A stretch of DNA of 35,772 bases, from contig URCB01000017.1 of NCBI GenBank assembly GCA_900546255.1, forward strand, positions 1 to 35,772. Direction: 5' to 3'. Shown here one piece after another: positions 9,009-16,736 of the stretch (positions are counted from its first letter, which is position 1; each line of letters starts with the position of its first letter). The notes under the pieces were generated by a model that was not told where the DNA came from, did no database searches, and was given only the letters and a program-made list of their open reading frames with translations. This DNA is from an uncultured Eubacteriales bacterium (GTDB lineage Bacteria > Bacillota > Clostridia > Oscillospirales > Oscillospiraceae). Position numbers and translations under genes: made by a program.

Positions 9009-9532
9009 CCACAGCCAACAAACTTACCCTGTGCCGGGTGGTGATGATCCCCATCTTCCTGGTGCTGCTCTATGTGGACTTTACCGGCCACCTGTGGGCA
9101 GCCCTGGCGGTGTTCATCCTGGCCAGCGTCACCGACTTCATCGACGGTTACGTGGCCCGGCACTACCATCAGATTACCGACTTTGGCAAGTTCATGGACC
9201 CCCTGGCGGATAAACTCCTGGTGATGTCCGCCATGGCCTGGTTCGTGGAGGTGGCCTGGATGCCCGCCTGGGCCTTCTTCGTGGTCATCGCCCGGGAGCT
9301 GGCGGTCACCGGCCTGCGGCTGGTGGCGGTGGAGCAGGGCCGGGTCATCGCCGCGGCCAAGTCCGGCAAGGTGAAAACCGCCTGCACTATGGTGGGCATC
9401 ATCCTCATGCTGATCTTCCCCAACGCCACCCTGCGCCTGGTGTGCGTGGCGGTGATCCTGGTGACCACCATCTACTCCGGCATCGAGTATTTCGTGAAGA
9501 ACAAGGACGTGCTGGCCAAGGGCACCATGTGA
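9005..9532 (+). CDS. pgsA: CDP-diacylglycerol--glycerol-3-phosphate 3-phosphatidyltransferase
   Basis: A 175-aa integral membrane enzyme that makes phosphatidylglycerophosphate, the committed step to phosphatidylglycerol and cardiolipin. The CDP-alcohol phosphotransferase motif DG-x2-AR-x8-G-x3-D-x3-D is complete: D47, G48, A51, R52, G61, D65, D69. About five or six hydrophobic helices span the rest. The start overlaps the rimO stop in an ATGA, and the ECF sigma gene begins 18 bp after its stop. Length and motif spacing fit PgsA. Confidence 0.95.
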   Translation: MTTANKLTLCRVVMIPIFLVLLYVDFTGHLWAALAVFILASVTDFIDGYVARHYHQITDFGKFMDPLADKLLVMSAMAWFVEVAWMPAWAFFVVIARELAVTGLRLVAVEQGRVIAAAKSGKVKTACTMVGIILMLIFPNATLRLVCVAVILVTTIYSGIEYFVKNKDVLAKGTM

Positions 9533-9550
9533 GAGAAAGGCGGTGGCGCT

Positions 9551-10072
9551 GTGCTAGCCCTGGCCCTGGCCATGGTGGAGGGCCCGGAGGAGCAGAGCAA
9601 GTTTCGAGCCCTGGCGGCCCGGTATGAGCGGCTCATGTTCCACGTGGCCCGGCAGATTTTGCCCAACCAGCAGGACGCGGAGGACGCGGTCCAGGAGGCC
9701 TTTCTGGCCATCGCGAAAAATTTCTCCAAGATTTTTGCGGTGGACAGTCCAAAAACCAAGGCCTTCGTCGTTATAGTAACTGAAAACAAAGCCATTGACA
9801 TCGCCCGGAAGAACGCCCGCCAAGTCCAGCAGGTCCCCCTGGAGGACCTGCCGGGGCTCTCCGTCCCGGACCGGGGAGAGGATGCTCTCACCCGGTGCAT
9901 TCTCCGCCTGCCCGCCCGGTACCGGGCGTGGATCCAGCTGCACTATGCCCAGGGGTACACGGCGGAGGAGACGGCGGAGATCTTGGGCCTCTCCAAGGAG
10001 GCCGGCTACAAGCTGGGCCAGCGGGCGAAGCAGCGGCTGGAGATCCTGTGCCGAGAGGAGGGACTGCTATGA
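9551..10072 (+). CDS. ECF-type RNA polymerase sigma factor
   Basis: A 173-aa sigma-70 family protein with only regions 2 and 4. Region 2 (about 17-56) has the helix with DAEDAVQEAFLAIAKN. Region 4 (about 117-167) has LPARYRAWIQLHYAQGYTAEE followed by the helix-turn-helix ETAEILGLSKEAGYKLGQRAKQRL. The start is GTG 9551 with AAAGGCGG upstream; ATG 9575 is an alternative that would drop eight residues. It overlaps the next gene by 4 bp, typical of a sigma/anti-sigma pair. No autoregulated promoter is seen directly upstream, so it probably rides on the pgsA transcript. Confidence 0.9.
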   Translation: MLALALAMVEGPEEQSKFRALAARYERLMFHVARQILPNQQDAEDAVQEAFLAIAKNFSKIFAVDSPKTKAFVVIVTENKAIDIARKNARQVQQVPLEDLPGLSVPDRGEDALTRCILRLPARYRAWIQLHYAQGYTAEETAEILGLSKEAGYKLGQRAKQRLEILCREEGLL

Positions 10073-10785
10073 TCCCGGAGGAATCGCTGCGCCAAGCCGC
10101 CCAGAGGGCCCAGGAGGCCCTCCTGGACAGCCTGCCGGAAAGCCCGGCGGCGCACACCTTCTCCCCGGCCTACCGGCGGAAGCTGGACCGCCTGGCCCGC
10201 CGGGTGGATGGCAAGGCCCGGCCGCCCCACTGGATCCTCCACCGGGTGGCGGGGATCCTCCTGGCGGTGGTGTGTCTGGGGGGCGTGGTTTTGGGGACCA
10301 ACGCCCAGGCCCGGGAGGCGGTCTTTGGGTGGGTCCGGCAGTGGATGGAAGGGGACCTGTGGTATCGCTACCAAGGGGACGCCGTCCAGAACCGTGTCCT
10401 GACGCCCTATCAGATCACCGTACCGGAGGGATACCAACTGGACAAGGACGTGTGGGGCGATACCTTCCAAGATGAAGAGGGCGGATATGTCCGAGAGCAC
10501 TACGTCAACGCAGCCGGGGAAGAGATCTACTTCACCTACGCCTATGGGACCGACCGTTGGAAGGACATGACCTTCGCCATGGAGGATCCAGTGGAGCGGA
10601 AGCCCCTTCAGATCCACGGCAACCCGGCGGCGCTTTCCCTGCCTACAGAGCCGGAGGGCCCCAGCGTGATCCTCTGGGTCGACAACACCACCGGTGCCCT
10701 GCTGGAGGTGGCGGCCCCCCTGGAGGAGGCGGAGCTCATCGCCCTGGCAGAGAGCGCCGCGCCGGTGGAATCCTACTTTTCCTGA
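10069..10785 (+). CDS. Putative membrane anti-sigma factor, DUF4367-like
   Basis: A 238-aa single-pass membrane protein coupled to the sigma factor (ATGA overlap). The cytoplasmic N-terminus (1-58) is helical and rich in Arg/Gln, followed by one transmembrane helix at about 59-77 (ILLAVVCLGGVVLG). The extracellular part (about 80-238) contains ITVPEGYQL and a C-terminal region resembling DUF4367 domains. No zinc-binding HxxxCxxC is present, so it is not a classical ZAS anti-sigma. Inference: it sequesters the sigma factor at the membrane and releases it on an envelope signal. Confidence 0.75.
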   Translation: MIPEESLRQAAQRAQEALLDSLPESPAAHTFSPAYRRKLDRLARRVDGKARPPHWILHRVAGILLAVVCLGGVVLGTNAQAREAVFGWVRQWMEGDLWYRYQGDAVQNRVLTPYQITVPEGYQLDKDVWGDTFQDEEGGYVREHYVNAAGEEIYFTYAYGTDRWKDMTFAMEDPVERKPLQIHGNPAALSLPTEPEGPSVILWVDNTTGALLEVAAPLEEAELIALAESAAPVESYFS

Positions 10786-10802
10786 AAAAATTTCACATTC
10801 GG

Positions 10803-10833
10803 TGTCCAAAACCACCGCCCCATTTCGTTATAG
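10803..10833 (+). promoter_or_regulatory. Possible ECF-sigma promoter for the downstream lipoprotein
   Basis: TGTCCAAAACC (10803-10813) and CGTTATAGAGG (10826-10836) are arranged like -35 and -10 elements of ECF promoters (AAC-containing -35, CGT-type -10), and do not resemble sigma-A hexamers. The site lies between the sigma/anti-sigma pair and a lipoprotein gene. The match is judged by eye and the consensus for this sigma group is not established here. Confidence 0.35.
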
Positions 10834-10862
10834 AGGGTAGAGACGAAAGGGGGCGGTGGTTT
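10809..10862 (+). repeat. Long inverted repeat in the leader before the lipoprotein
   Basis: Arms AAACCACCGCCCC (10809-10821) and GGGGCGGTGGTTT (10850-10862) are perfect 13-bp complements. Inside them TTTCGT (10823-10828) pairs with ACGAAA (10843-10848), so nearly 20 bp can pair around a 14-nt loop. There is only TTTCCT after it, a poor U-tract. It may be a weak terminator for the anti-sigma gene or a structure overlapping the candidate ECF promoter. Confidence 0.75.
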
Positions 10863-10968
10863 CCTATGAAAGGGACTGCGCCAAACATGGTGCTCCCCCT
10901 GCGTCACACATCCCCTCTCTTCTATGTGGCCCATGGAGAGGAATCCAACAAGAAAGGAAGCAATTCCC

Positions 10969-11511
10969 ATGAAAAAGATGCTTACCATGGCTGCGGTTCT
11001 GTCCGCCTCGCTGCTGTCCCTCTGCGCCTGCAGCAGTACCGACCCTCCGGCGGATCCGGGGGAGGCTCCCCTCCAAAGCTGGTACAAGACCGACGCCTAC
11101 ACCCTCCTCCTGCCCCAGGGCTTCGCCGCCCAGGAGGGAGAGGACGGAGGGGTGACCCTCTCCCTGGATGGCCAGGCAGTGGGGGGCGTGCAGGTGGTGC
11201 CCTATCCAGACGCCGCGGGCTTCCTGGACACCGTGGGGGCTGCCAGCGAGGACAGCCGGGACAGCGGCAAAGAACTGATGCGGCAGCTGTCCCCGGAGGA
11301 GAGGTTGGCCTACATGATGACGGTTTCGGAGGATGGGACCTATCTGGAGATCTCCTGCTCCCCCGACACCCCGGACGTCACCCCGGAGGAGGAGACCATG
11401 CACTACCTCTTCCCCCAGGGGGACCAGTTCTATGACCTCTATTTCCAGGCCGGCCCGGTCCCAGCGGACCAGCAACAGATTCTGGCGGACGGCTTCTCTC
11501 TGCGCCCATAA
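10969..11511 (+). CDS. Small lipoprotein of unknown function
   Basis: A 180-aa predicted lipoprotein. The signal peptide MKKMLTMAAVLSASLLSLCAC ends in a lipobox-like LCAC, with the lipidated Cys at about residue 21. The mature part is acidic with alternating short beta-like segments (YTLLLPQGF, VTLSLDGQAVGGVQVVPY, MHYLFPQGDQFYDLYFQAG). No family is recognised. ATG 10969 has AAGAAAGGAAGC upstream; an in-frame ATG at 10924 would place charged residues before the signal peptide. Its position just after the sigma/anti-sigma genes suggests membership in the envelope-stress regulon, which is an inference. Confidence 0.75.
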   Translation: MKKMLTMAAVLSASLLSLCACSSTDPPADPGEAPLQSWYKTDAYTLLLPQGFAAQEGEDGGVTLSLDGQAVGGVQVVPYPDAAGFLDTVGAASEDSRDSGKELMRQLSPEERLAYMMTVSEDGTYLEISCSPDTPDVTPEEETMHYLFPQGDQFYDLYFQAGPVPADQQQILADGFSLRP

Positions 11512-11525
11512 CCAACCACCCAAGG

Positions 11526-11556
11526 AAAGGTGCGGAATTCCAGATTCCGCACCTTT
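11526..11556 (+). terminator. Hairpin terminator of the lipoprotein gene
   Basis: Perfect 13-bp stem AAAGGTGCGGAAT (11526-11538) / ATTCCGCACCTTT (11544-11556), loop TCCAG, 14 bp past the stop. The following GCCTTGCCTT is only moderately T-rich. Confidence 0.75.
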
Positions 11557-11559
11557 GCC

Positions 11560-11588
11560 TTGCCTTCAGGGGGTTCCTATGGTACACT
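11560..11588 (+). promoter_or_regulatory. Candidate promoter for the 11.8-kb membrane protein
   Basis: -35 TTGCCT (11560-11565), 17-bp spacer, extended -10 TGG-TACACT (11583-11588). It comes directly after the preceding terminator and would leave a leader of about 205 nt before the next start codon. I see no recognisable riboswitch or convincing ORF in that leader. Confidence 0.5.
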
Positions 11589-11802
11589 GTTTGTCAAGGA
11601 AACTGTCTTGCCCGAAACGCCGGCGGAAAAATTCTCTCTCTGGGCAAGGAGAATGGATGTCCCCGGGACGAGATGGGCTGGACGGGCCCCTTCTGGCTGG
11701 GCAGGCCCTGTGGGACATCCTGGGCCTGCCGGCGTGCCCTGTCCCAGGCGCGGCACCCTGACCCGCCGGGGACAGAGACCAACCCACTGGAAGGAGATAC
11801 CC

Positions 11803-12255
11803 ATGAAGAAACCATTGGAAAACAGGCGGGGGTGGCGCTGGCTGCTTCTGCTGGCCCTGTGTGTGGGGATTGTGGGCGCAATATTCTTTCTGCCCCACCC
11901 CGTGGTGCAGAATGTGGCGGAGACCTCCATTCAGGGGCTGCAGTACCAGCCCCAGTACGGCCAGGAGGACGGGACGCTGGCCCCCCCTACGACCCTGACG
12001 GACTATGACCAGGCGGCGGTGCTGGCCTGCCTGAGCCGGTACCAGGAACAGCGCACCCTGGAAAAGGCCGATGGCCAGGAAGAGGATGCCGGCCGCTTCA
12101 CCATGGTCCTGGACGTGAACGGAGAGACGAAACAGCTGGTGCTGGGGGAGGAGTGCTACAGCTATGGGGCCGACGGGTGGAAATACCGCATCCAAAACGG
12201 AAACCGCCTCCAACAGGACCTGGGGAAGCTGTTGAACCTCCCCGTCTCTGCATAA
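11803..12255 (+). CDS. Small single-pass membrane protein of unknown function
   Basis: A 150-aa protein with a basic N-terminus (MKKPLENRRGWRW), one hydrophobic helix at about 14-33, and an extracellular domain of about 115 residues. That domain has an acidic middle and a beta-rich end (FTMVLDVNGETKQLVLGEECYSY then a WKYRIQNG strand). I recognise no family; the fold pattern is similar to other small anti-sigma-operon accessory proteins, but that is only a resemblance. ATG 11803 follows GGAAGGAGATACCC. The gene has its own candidate promoter and precedes the cysteine T-box. Confidence 0.7.
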   Translation: MKKPLENRRGWRWLLLLALCVGIVGAIFFLPHPVVQNVAETSIQGLQYQPQYGQEDGTLAPPTTLTDYDQAAVLACLSRYQEQRTLEKADGQEEDAGRFTMVLDVNGETKQLVLGEECYSYGADGWKYRIQNGNRLQQDLGKLLNLPVSA

Positions 12256-12286
12256 CCCCAGAACGGGGGGAAACCGGGCCTTTCTC

Positions 12287-12315
12287 TTGACAGGGTACCC
12301 GGGCCGTGGTAAGAT
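12287..12315 (+). promoter_or_regulatory. Sigma-A promoter of the T-box-cysE-cysS operon
   Basis: Consensus -35 TTGACA (12287-12292), 17-bp spacer, -10 TAAGAT (12310-12315), immediately before the T-box leader. Confidence 0.8.
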
Positions 12316-12321
12316 ACTGGT

Positions 12322-12559
12322 GCGAAAAGTTCATCTCGTGAGGAACGGGAAGAGTACCCTGCCAGAACCGGACAGAGAGGGGCGGCCACCGACTGCAAGC
12401 CGCCCTGCGGGAAGGCAGGGGAACGTGCGCCCGGGAGCGAGGGGGATGCAGATGCCCCCCGGTTTGGCCCCGTTACCAGCCCTTCGAGTGAGAAACAAGA
12501 GTGGAACCGCGGTAGCCCTATCGCCTCTTGACCCCCTGGCGGGTCGAGAGGCGTTTTTT
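12322..12559 (+). promoter_or_regulatory. T-box leader, cysteine specific (UGC specifier)
   Basis: A transcription-attenuation riboswitch sensing uncharged tRNA-Cys. Stem I is visible: CGGG-aag-AGTA (AGTA at 12353-12356) runs into CCCTGCC, which pairs with GGCAGGG (12414-12420). The 3' side of the specifier loop GAACG-TGC-G (TGC at 12426-12428) closes on CCCG. UGC is a Cys codon, matching the downstream genes. The T-box core GAGTGGAACCGCGG is at 12499-12512. The terminator stem CGCCTCTTGACCC (12522-12534) / GGGTCGAGAGGCG (12541-12553) is followed by six T (12554-12559). When tRNA-Cys is uncharged, the acceptor end pairs with the T-box and the antiterminator forms. Confidence 0.95.
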
Positions 12560-12645
12560 GCTGCCTGGCCCTGGTCCCTTTGGGGCGGGGCGGGCATAGC
12601 ATGGGGCGGTATTTTTTCTGAATTTTTGTGAGGTGACCGGAACCG

Positions 12646-13362
12646 ATGTTTCATTTGAAAGAGACTTTAGCGGCCTACCAGGCCCGTGACCCGGCGGCCC
12701 GGAGCAAGTTGGAGGTCCTCCTCCTCTACCCCGGCGTCCATGCCACCATGTACCATCAGGCGGCTCACTTCTGTTACTGCCACAATCTAAAGTTTTTGGC
12801 CCGGACCATCTCCCAGTGGAGCCGGTTCTGGACGGGGATTGAGATCCACCCCGGCGCCAAGATTGGCCGCCGCCTGGTCATCGACCACGGCATGGGCATC
12901 GTCATCGGCGAGACCGCAGAGATCGGGGACGACTGCCTGCTCTACCACGGCGTCACCCTAGGGGGCACCGGGAAGGACCAGGGCAAGCGCCACCCCACCA
13001 TCGGCAACAACGTGCTGGTCTCCACCGGGGCCAAGGTGCTGGGGCCCTTCAAGGTGGGGGACGGGGCCCGGATCGCCGCCAACGCCGTGGTGCTGAAGGA
13101 GATCCCGGAAAACGCCACCGCCGTGGGCGTCCCCGCCCGGGTGGTGCGCATCGCCGGGGAAAAGACCAACTTCGTCGGCAACGTGGACCAGGTGAGCGTC
13201 ACCGACCCCGTGCAGAAGGAACTGGAAGCCATCAACTCCCGCCTGGCTTGGCTGGAGAATTACTTGGATAAAAAGCATCACCAGGACGCCGCCGAACAGA
13301 GCGACGCAACCCCAACAGAAGAAACGCAACCGAGGAAGGAGAGCCAACATGAAGCTGTTTAA
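12646..13362 (+). CDS. cysE: Serine O-acetyltransferase
   Basis: A 238-aa left-handed beta-helix acetyltransferase that makes O-acetylserine from serine and acetyl-CoA, the first step of cysteine synthesis. Hexapeptide repeats run through about residues 65-165 ([40 protein letters not shown]), including the catalytic His pair region (DHG..., YHG...). The C-terminal 35 residues form a Gln/Glu-rich tail absent from short CysE proteins. ATG 12646 follows GTGAGGTGACCGG. It lies directly behind the cysteine T-box and overlaps cysS by 14 bp, so synthesis and charging of cysteine share one control. Confidence 0.95.
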   Translation: MFHLKETLAAYQARDPAARSKLEVLLLYPGVHATMYHQAAHFCYCHNLKFLARTISQWSRFWTGIEIHPGAKIGRRLVIDHGMGIVIGETAEIGDDCLLYHGVTLGGTGKDQGKRHPTIGNNVLVSTGAKVLGPFKVGDGARIAANAVVLKEIPENATAVGVPARVVRIAGEKTNFVGNVDQVSVTDPVQKELEAINSRLAWLENYLDKKHHQDAAEQSDATPTEETQPRKESQHEAV

Positions 13363-14746
13363 CACCATGACCCGCCAAAAGGAGGAGTTCGTCCCCATCA
13401 CCCCGGGAGAGGTGAAGATGTACTGCTGCGGCCCCACGGTCTACAACTACATCCACGTGGGCAATGCCCGGCCCATGATCCTCTTCGACGTGCTGCGCCG
13501 GTACCTGGAGTACCGGGGGTACCAGGTGACCTTCGTGCAGAACTTCACCGACGTGGACGACAAGATCATCAACCGGGCCAACGAGGAGGGTACCACCTCC
13601 CAGGCCATTTCCGAGAAGTACATCGAGGAGTACTTCAAGGACGCCCACGGCCTGGGGGTGCGGGATGCCACCATCCACCCCAAGGCCACGGAGAACATCG
13701 CCCAGATCATCGACCTGGTCCAGACCCTCATCGACAAGGGCTATGCCTACGCGGTGAACGGGGATGTGTACTACCGCACGAAGAAGTTTGCCGACTACGG
13801 CAAACTCTCCCACCAGCCCATTGAGGACCTCCAGGCCGGGGCTCGGATCGACGTCAACGACGTGAAGGAGGACCCCCTGGACTTCGCCCTCTGGAAGGCC
13901 GCCAAGCCCGGTGAGCCCTATTGGGACTCCCCCTGGGGCCAGGGCCGGCCCGGCTGGCACATTGAGTGCTCCGCCATGTCCAACCGCTACCTGGGCAAGA
14001 CCATCGACATCCACTGCGGCGGCGAGGACCTGCAGTTCCCCCACCACGAGAACGAGATCGCCCAGTCCGAGGCCGCCAACGGCTGCAAGTTCGTCAACTA
14101 TTGGCTCCACAACGGCTTCCTCAACATCAACAACCAGAAGATGTCCAAGTCCTTGGGCAACTTCTTCACCGTCCGGGAGGCCGCCGAGGCCTACGGGTAC
14201 GAGGCAGTGCGCTTCTTCATGCTCTCCGCCCAGTACCGCTCCCCCCTGAACTACTCCCGGGACTCCCTCATCATGGCCCAGAACTCCCTGGAGCGGCTGT
14301 ACACCGCCGAGAGCAACCTGGAGTTCCTGGTGAAAAACGGGGCCGACGGGGCTATGACCCCCGAGGAGAAGGCCTTCACCGACACCTTCGACACCTACCG
14401 GGAAAAGTTCGATGCCGCCATGGACGACGACCTGAACACCGCCGATGCCATCAGCGTCATCTTCGAACTGGTCCGGGCCATCAACATCGCCGTGGAGAAG
14501 GCCCCCACCAAGGCCCTGGCCCAGGCCTGCCTGGATATGCTCCACGAGTTCACCGACGTGCTGGGCCTGCTCTACAACAAGAAGGAGGAGAGCCTGGACG
14601 AGACCGTAGAGGCCATGATCCAGGCCCGCCAGGCTGCCCGGAAGGCCAAGAACTTCGCCGAAGCCGACCGCATCCGGGACGAGCTGAAGGCCATGGGCAT
14701 CACCCTCATGGACACCCCCCAGGGGGTCAAGTGGTCCAAGGATTGA
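13349..14746 (+). CDS. cysS: Cysteinyl-tRNA synthetase
   Basis: A 465-aa class I aminoacyl-tRNA synthetase. The zinc and active-site start [19 protein letters not shown] carries the HIGH-type signature. Other zinc ligands sit in HIECSAMS and [23 protein letters not shown] is intact in [10 protein letters not shown]. The C-terminal helical DALR-type region follows. The length is normal. ATG 13349 lies inside the cysE end, with GAAGGAGAGCCAAC upstream, so the two are translationally coupled under the Cys T-box. Confidence 0.98.
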   Translation: MKLFNTMTRQKEEFVPITPGEVKMYCCGPTVYNYIHVGNARPMILFDVLRRYLEYRGYQVTFVQNFTDVDDKIINRANEEGTTSQAISEKYIEEYFKDAHGLGVRDATIHPKATENIAQIIDLVQTLIDKGYAYAVNGDVYYRTKKFADYGKLSHQPIEDLQAGARIDVNDVKEDPLDFALWKAAKPGEPYWDSPWGQGRPGWHIECSAMSNRYLGKTIDIHCGGEDLQFPHHENEIAQSEAANGCKFVNYWLHNGFLNINNQKMSKSLGNFFTVREAAEAYGYEAVRFFMLSAQYRSPLNYSRDSLIMAQNSLERLYTAESNLEFLVKNGADGAMTPEEKAFTDTFDTYREKFDAAMDDDLNTADAISVIFELVRAINIAVEKAPTKALAQACLDMLHEFTDVLGLLYNKKEESLDETVEAMIQARQAARKAKNFAEADRIRDELKAMGITLMDTPQGVKWSKD

Positions 14747-14778
14747 CCGCGACCGCCCTTCCCCAAGCGTTGATGACG

Positions 14779-14808
14779 GCCAGGTACCGGGGCTTCCCGG
14801 TGCCTGGC
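14779..14808 (+). terminator. Probable terminator after cysS
   Basis: A 13-bp stem with one wobble pair: GCCAGGTACCGGG (14779-14791) / CCCGGTGCCTGGC (14796-14808), loop GCTT, then CTTCCCTTT. The U-tract is interrupted, so some read-through into the nuclease gene is likely; no promoter is apparent between the two genes. Confidence 0.65.
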
Positions 14809-14858
14809 CTTCCCTTTGGGACGGGGCGGGGCCGTGGCGGAAAAGAAAGGAGCCTACC

Positions 14859-15728
14859 ATGAAACAACGCCTGCAAGCCCTGCTGCTGGCTTTGCTGCTG
14901 ACGGCCAGCCTGGCCTTGGCCGGCTGCGCCGGGCTGTTCCAGCCGGAGGTGGACCTGGGGTCGGTGAGCATCTCCGACTTCCAGGGGGACAACCCCTGGG
15001 TGGTGCTGGACGGCAACCAGCCCGCCTTCACCGACCAGGAGAAGGGGGACACCCAGTCCTTTGAGGACTACACCCCCCTGGATGCCCTGGGCCGGTGCGG
15101 GGTGGCGTATGCCAACCTCAGCCCCGAGCTCATGCCCACCCAGGAGCGGGGGGAGATCGGCCAGGTGAAGCCCGCCGGCTGGCACACCGTCCGCTATGAC
15201 TGGGTGGACGGGGAGTACCTCTACAACCGCTGCCACCTCATCGGCTTCCAGCTGGCGGGGGAGAACGCCAACCAGCGCAACCTCATCACCGGCACCCGGT
15301 ACCTGAACACCCAGGGGATGCTCCCCTTTGAAAACCAGGTGGCCGACTACATCGAGTCCACCGGCAACCACGTCCTCTACCGGGTGACCCCCGTCTACGA
15401 GGGCGCCGATCTGGTCCCCTGGGGGGTGGAGATGGAGGCCTGGAGCGTGGAGGACAACGGGGCAGGGGTCTGCTTCCATGTGCTGTGCTTCAATGCCCAG
15501 CCGGGGGTGACCATCGACTACGCCACCGGGGACTCCTGGGCCGAGGGGGAGAACACCTCCTCCGACGGGGAGATCACCTATATCCTCAACACCAGTTCCC
15601 TGCGCTTCCACAACCCAGACTGCGCCGGTGCAGCCCGCATCGCCCCGGCCAACCGCCAGGAGACCACCGCCAACCGGGAGCTCCTCCTGGCCCAGGGGTA
15701 CCAGCCCTGCGGAACCTGCAAACCGTGA
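14859..15728 (+). CDS. Surface lipoprotein nuclease (DNA/RNA non-specific endonuclease family)
   Basis: A 289-aa predicted lipoprotein. The signal peptide ends in LALAGC (Cys22 or 23). The core resembles the EndA/NucA beta-beta-alpha-metal nucleases: WVDGEYLYNRCHLIGFQLAGE puts the general-base His126 in an NRCHLIG variant of the DRGH motif, and NANQRNLITGTRYLN supplies the metal-binding Asn. The last 50 residues (LRFHNPDCAGAARIA ... YQPCGTCKP) form a separate three-Cys, one-His metal-binding module often appended to such nucleases. ATG 14859 follows AAGAAAGGAGCC. Likely roles are extracellular nucleic-acid scavenging or DNA uptake; which one cannot be told from sequence. Confidence 0.88.
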   Translation: MKQRLQALLLALLLTASLALAGCAGLFQPEVDLGSVSISDFQGDNPWVVLDGNQPAFTDQEKGDTQSFEDYTPLDALGRCGVAYANLSPELMPTQERGEIGQVKPAGWHTVRYDWVDGEYLYNRCHLIGFQLAGENANQRNLITGTRYLNTQGMLPFENQVADYIESTGNHVLYRVTPVYEGADLVPWGVEMEAWSVEDNGAGVCFHVLCFNAQPGVTIDYATGDSWAEGENTSSDGEITYILNTSSLRFHNPDCAGAARIAPANRQETTANRELLLAQGYQPCGTCKP

Positions 15729-15744
15729 CGGGTACGCCCGATAG

Positions 15745-15776
15745 GAACGGCCATCCTCCAAGGAGGATGGCCGTTC
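15745..15776. terminator. Bidirectional terminator between convergent genes
   Basis: Fifteen-base arms GAACGGCCATCCTCC (15745-15759) and GGAGGATGGCCGTTC (15762-15776) around a minimal loop, placed between the nuclease stop and the stop of the minus-strand lipoprotein. T-rich tails are weak on both sides. Confidence 0.75.
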
Positions 15777-15789
15777 TCTGTGGCTGCGT

Positions 15790-16608
15790 TTATTGGATGT
15801 CGATGTACTCCGCCATGAGGAAGGGAACGGTGAGCTCGTTGCCCATGACGGTCTCATAGGTGTAGTCCCCTGCCAAGGTGCCGTACATCATGACGATGTC
15901 ATCCTCCAGGATGTTGGCCTCACTGCTGTCCTGCTTGGTGTAGGTCACCAGAATGGGGTCACTCCAGAAGTAGGAGCCCTGGGTGATGTTCACCCGAAGG
16001 GTGTAGCTGTCCCCCTCTGGCATCACTTGGATGACCTCCCCCTTGAACTTGGCGTGTTCCCCAAAGTAGGTGTCGGGGTTCCGGGCGATCTCCTCATAGG
16101 AGTAGGTCTGGCAGGAGTCCATGTACTGCTGTTTGACCTCTTCCGGGCTCAGGGTGAATTGCTCTGTGTTCACGGTTGCGCCGCAGACGGTGCAAGTCTG
16201 TACCCGGGTGCCGGGAGAGTCCTCCGTGGCGGGGGTTTTGACGGTCCAGTCTCCGGGGGTGTGCTCGGCCAGGGGCAGCTCCTGGGTCACATCCTGCTGG
16301 CAGCGGGTGCAAAAACCGGTTTCTGTGCCAGGTTCGGAGCAGGTGGAAGGGGTTTCCTCGGTCCACTGGGCGACGTCGTGTCCCAGGGCCGTCCCGGTGG
16401 TCTCTCCGCAGCGGGTGCAGGTGGAGGGCTCGGTACAGGTGGCATCGGTCCAGGTGTGTCCTAAGGCTTCGCCCTCGGTCTCTCCGCATTGGGTACAGGT
16501 TTTGGGGGTTGTGCAGGTGGCTTCCTCCCACTGATGCTGGCAGCCACAGCCAGCCAGGGCGGTGAGCATCCATACGGTGGCGATTCCCCAGGCGATGTGT
16601 CGTTTCAT
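15790..16608 (-). CDS. Cys-rich repeat lipoprotein with C-terminal OB-like domain
   Basis: A 272-aa lipoprotein (signal ending LTALAGC, Cys21). The mature N-terminus has repeats of the form H-x-W-x2-ATCT-x-P-x-TCT-x-CGET-x-G-x-ALGH at about 25-51 and 52-77, then two degenerate copies (about 78-115 and 116-150) ending in TRCQQ and TVCGA. The paired CxxC motifs suggest small zinc-ribbon or disulphide modules. The C-terminal 110 residues (NPDTYFGEHAKFKGEVIQV ... DDIVMMYGTLAGDYTY) resemble an OB-fold (tRNA_anti-like) domain. ATG 16608 with AGAGAGGCGCC upstream is preferred over a start 51 bp earlier that would lengthen the signal peptide unnaturally. It is divergent from the small repressor gene. 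Confidence 0.8.
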   Translation of the reverse strand: MKRHIAWGIATVWMLTALAGCGCQHQWEEATCTTPKTCTQCGETEGEALGHTWTDATCTEPSTCTRCGETTGTALGHDVAQWTEETPSTCSEPGTETGFCTRCQQDVTQELPLAEHTPGDWTVKTPATEDSPGTRVQTCTVCGATVNTEQFTLSPEEVKQQYMDSCQTYSYEEIARNPDTYFGEHAKFKGEVIQVMPEGDSYTLRVNITQGSYFWSDPILVTYTKQDSSEANILEDDIVMMYGTLAGDYTYETVMGNELTVPFLMAEYIDIQ

Positions 16609-16647
16609 TGGCGCCTCTCTCCTCTCTCGTAATATGAGGCTGGCGCC

Positions 16648-16676
16648 ATTATATAACAATTTATTTTAAAATGCAA
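16648..16676 (-). promoter_or_regulatory. Sigma-A promoter of the Cys-rich lipoprotein
   Basis: On the minus strand, -35 TTGCAT (16671-16676), 17-bp spacer and consensus -10 TATAAT (16648-16653). The leader to the start codon at 16608 is about 35 nt. Confidence 0.85.
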
Positions 16677-16694
16677 GATAACAAAATGTTATAT
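16651..16694. promoter_or_regulatory. Candidate repressor operator (ATAACA/TGTTAT sites)
   Basis: ATAACA-AAA-TGTTAT at 16678-16692 is a perfect 15-bp dyad extending to TGTTATAT (16687-16694). A further ATATAACA half-site at 16651-16658 overlaps the lipoprotein -10. Both sit in the gap between the lipoprotein and the Xre-type regulator, where an autoregulating repressor would bind. Confidence 0.5.
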
Positions 16695-16736
16695 CTATAC
16701 TTTCTGTGAGACCGACAGCCAAGGGAGGCGCACAGA

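Noticed and set aside
11579..11761. Short reading frame in the leader before the 11.8-kb membrane protein
   Set aside because: It begins inside the promoter, has no ribosome site, and is Arg/Pro/Cys/Trp-rich without a motif.
13232..15052. A 606-codon minus-strand frame opposite cysS and the nuclease
   Set aside because: Antisense artefact of high-GC coding DNA; low-complexity composition and both genes underneath are clearly real.
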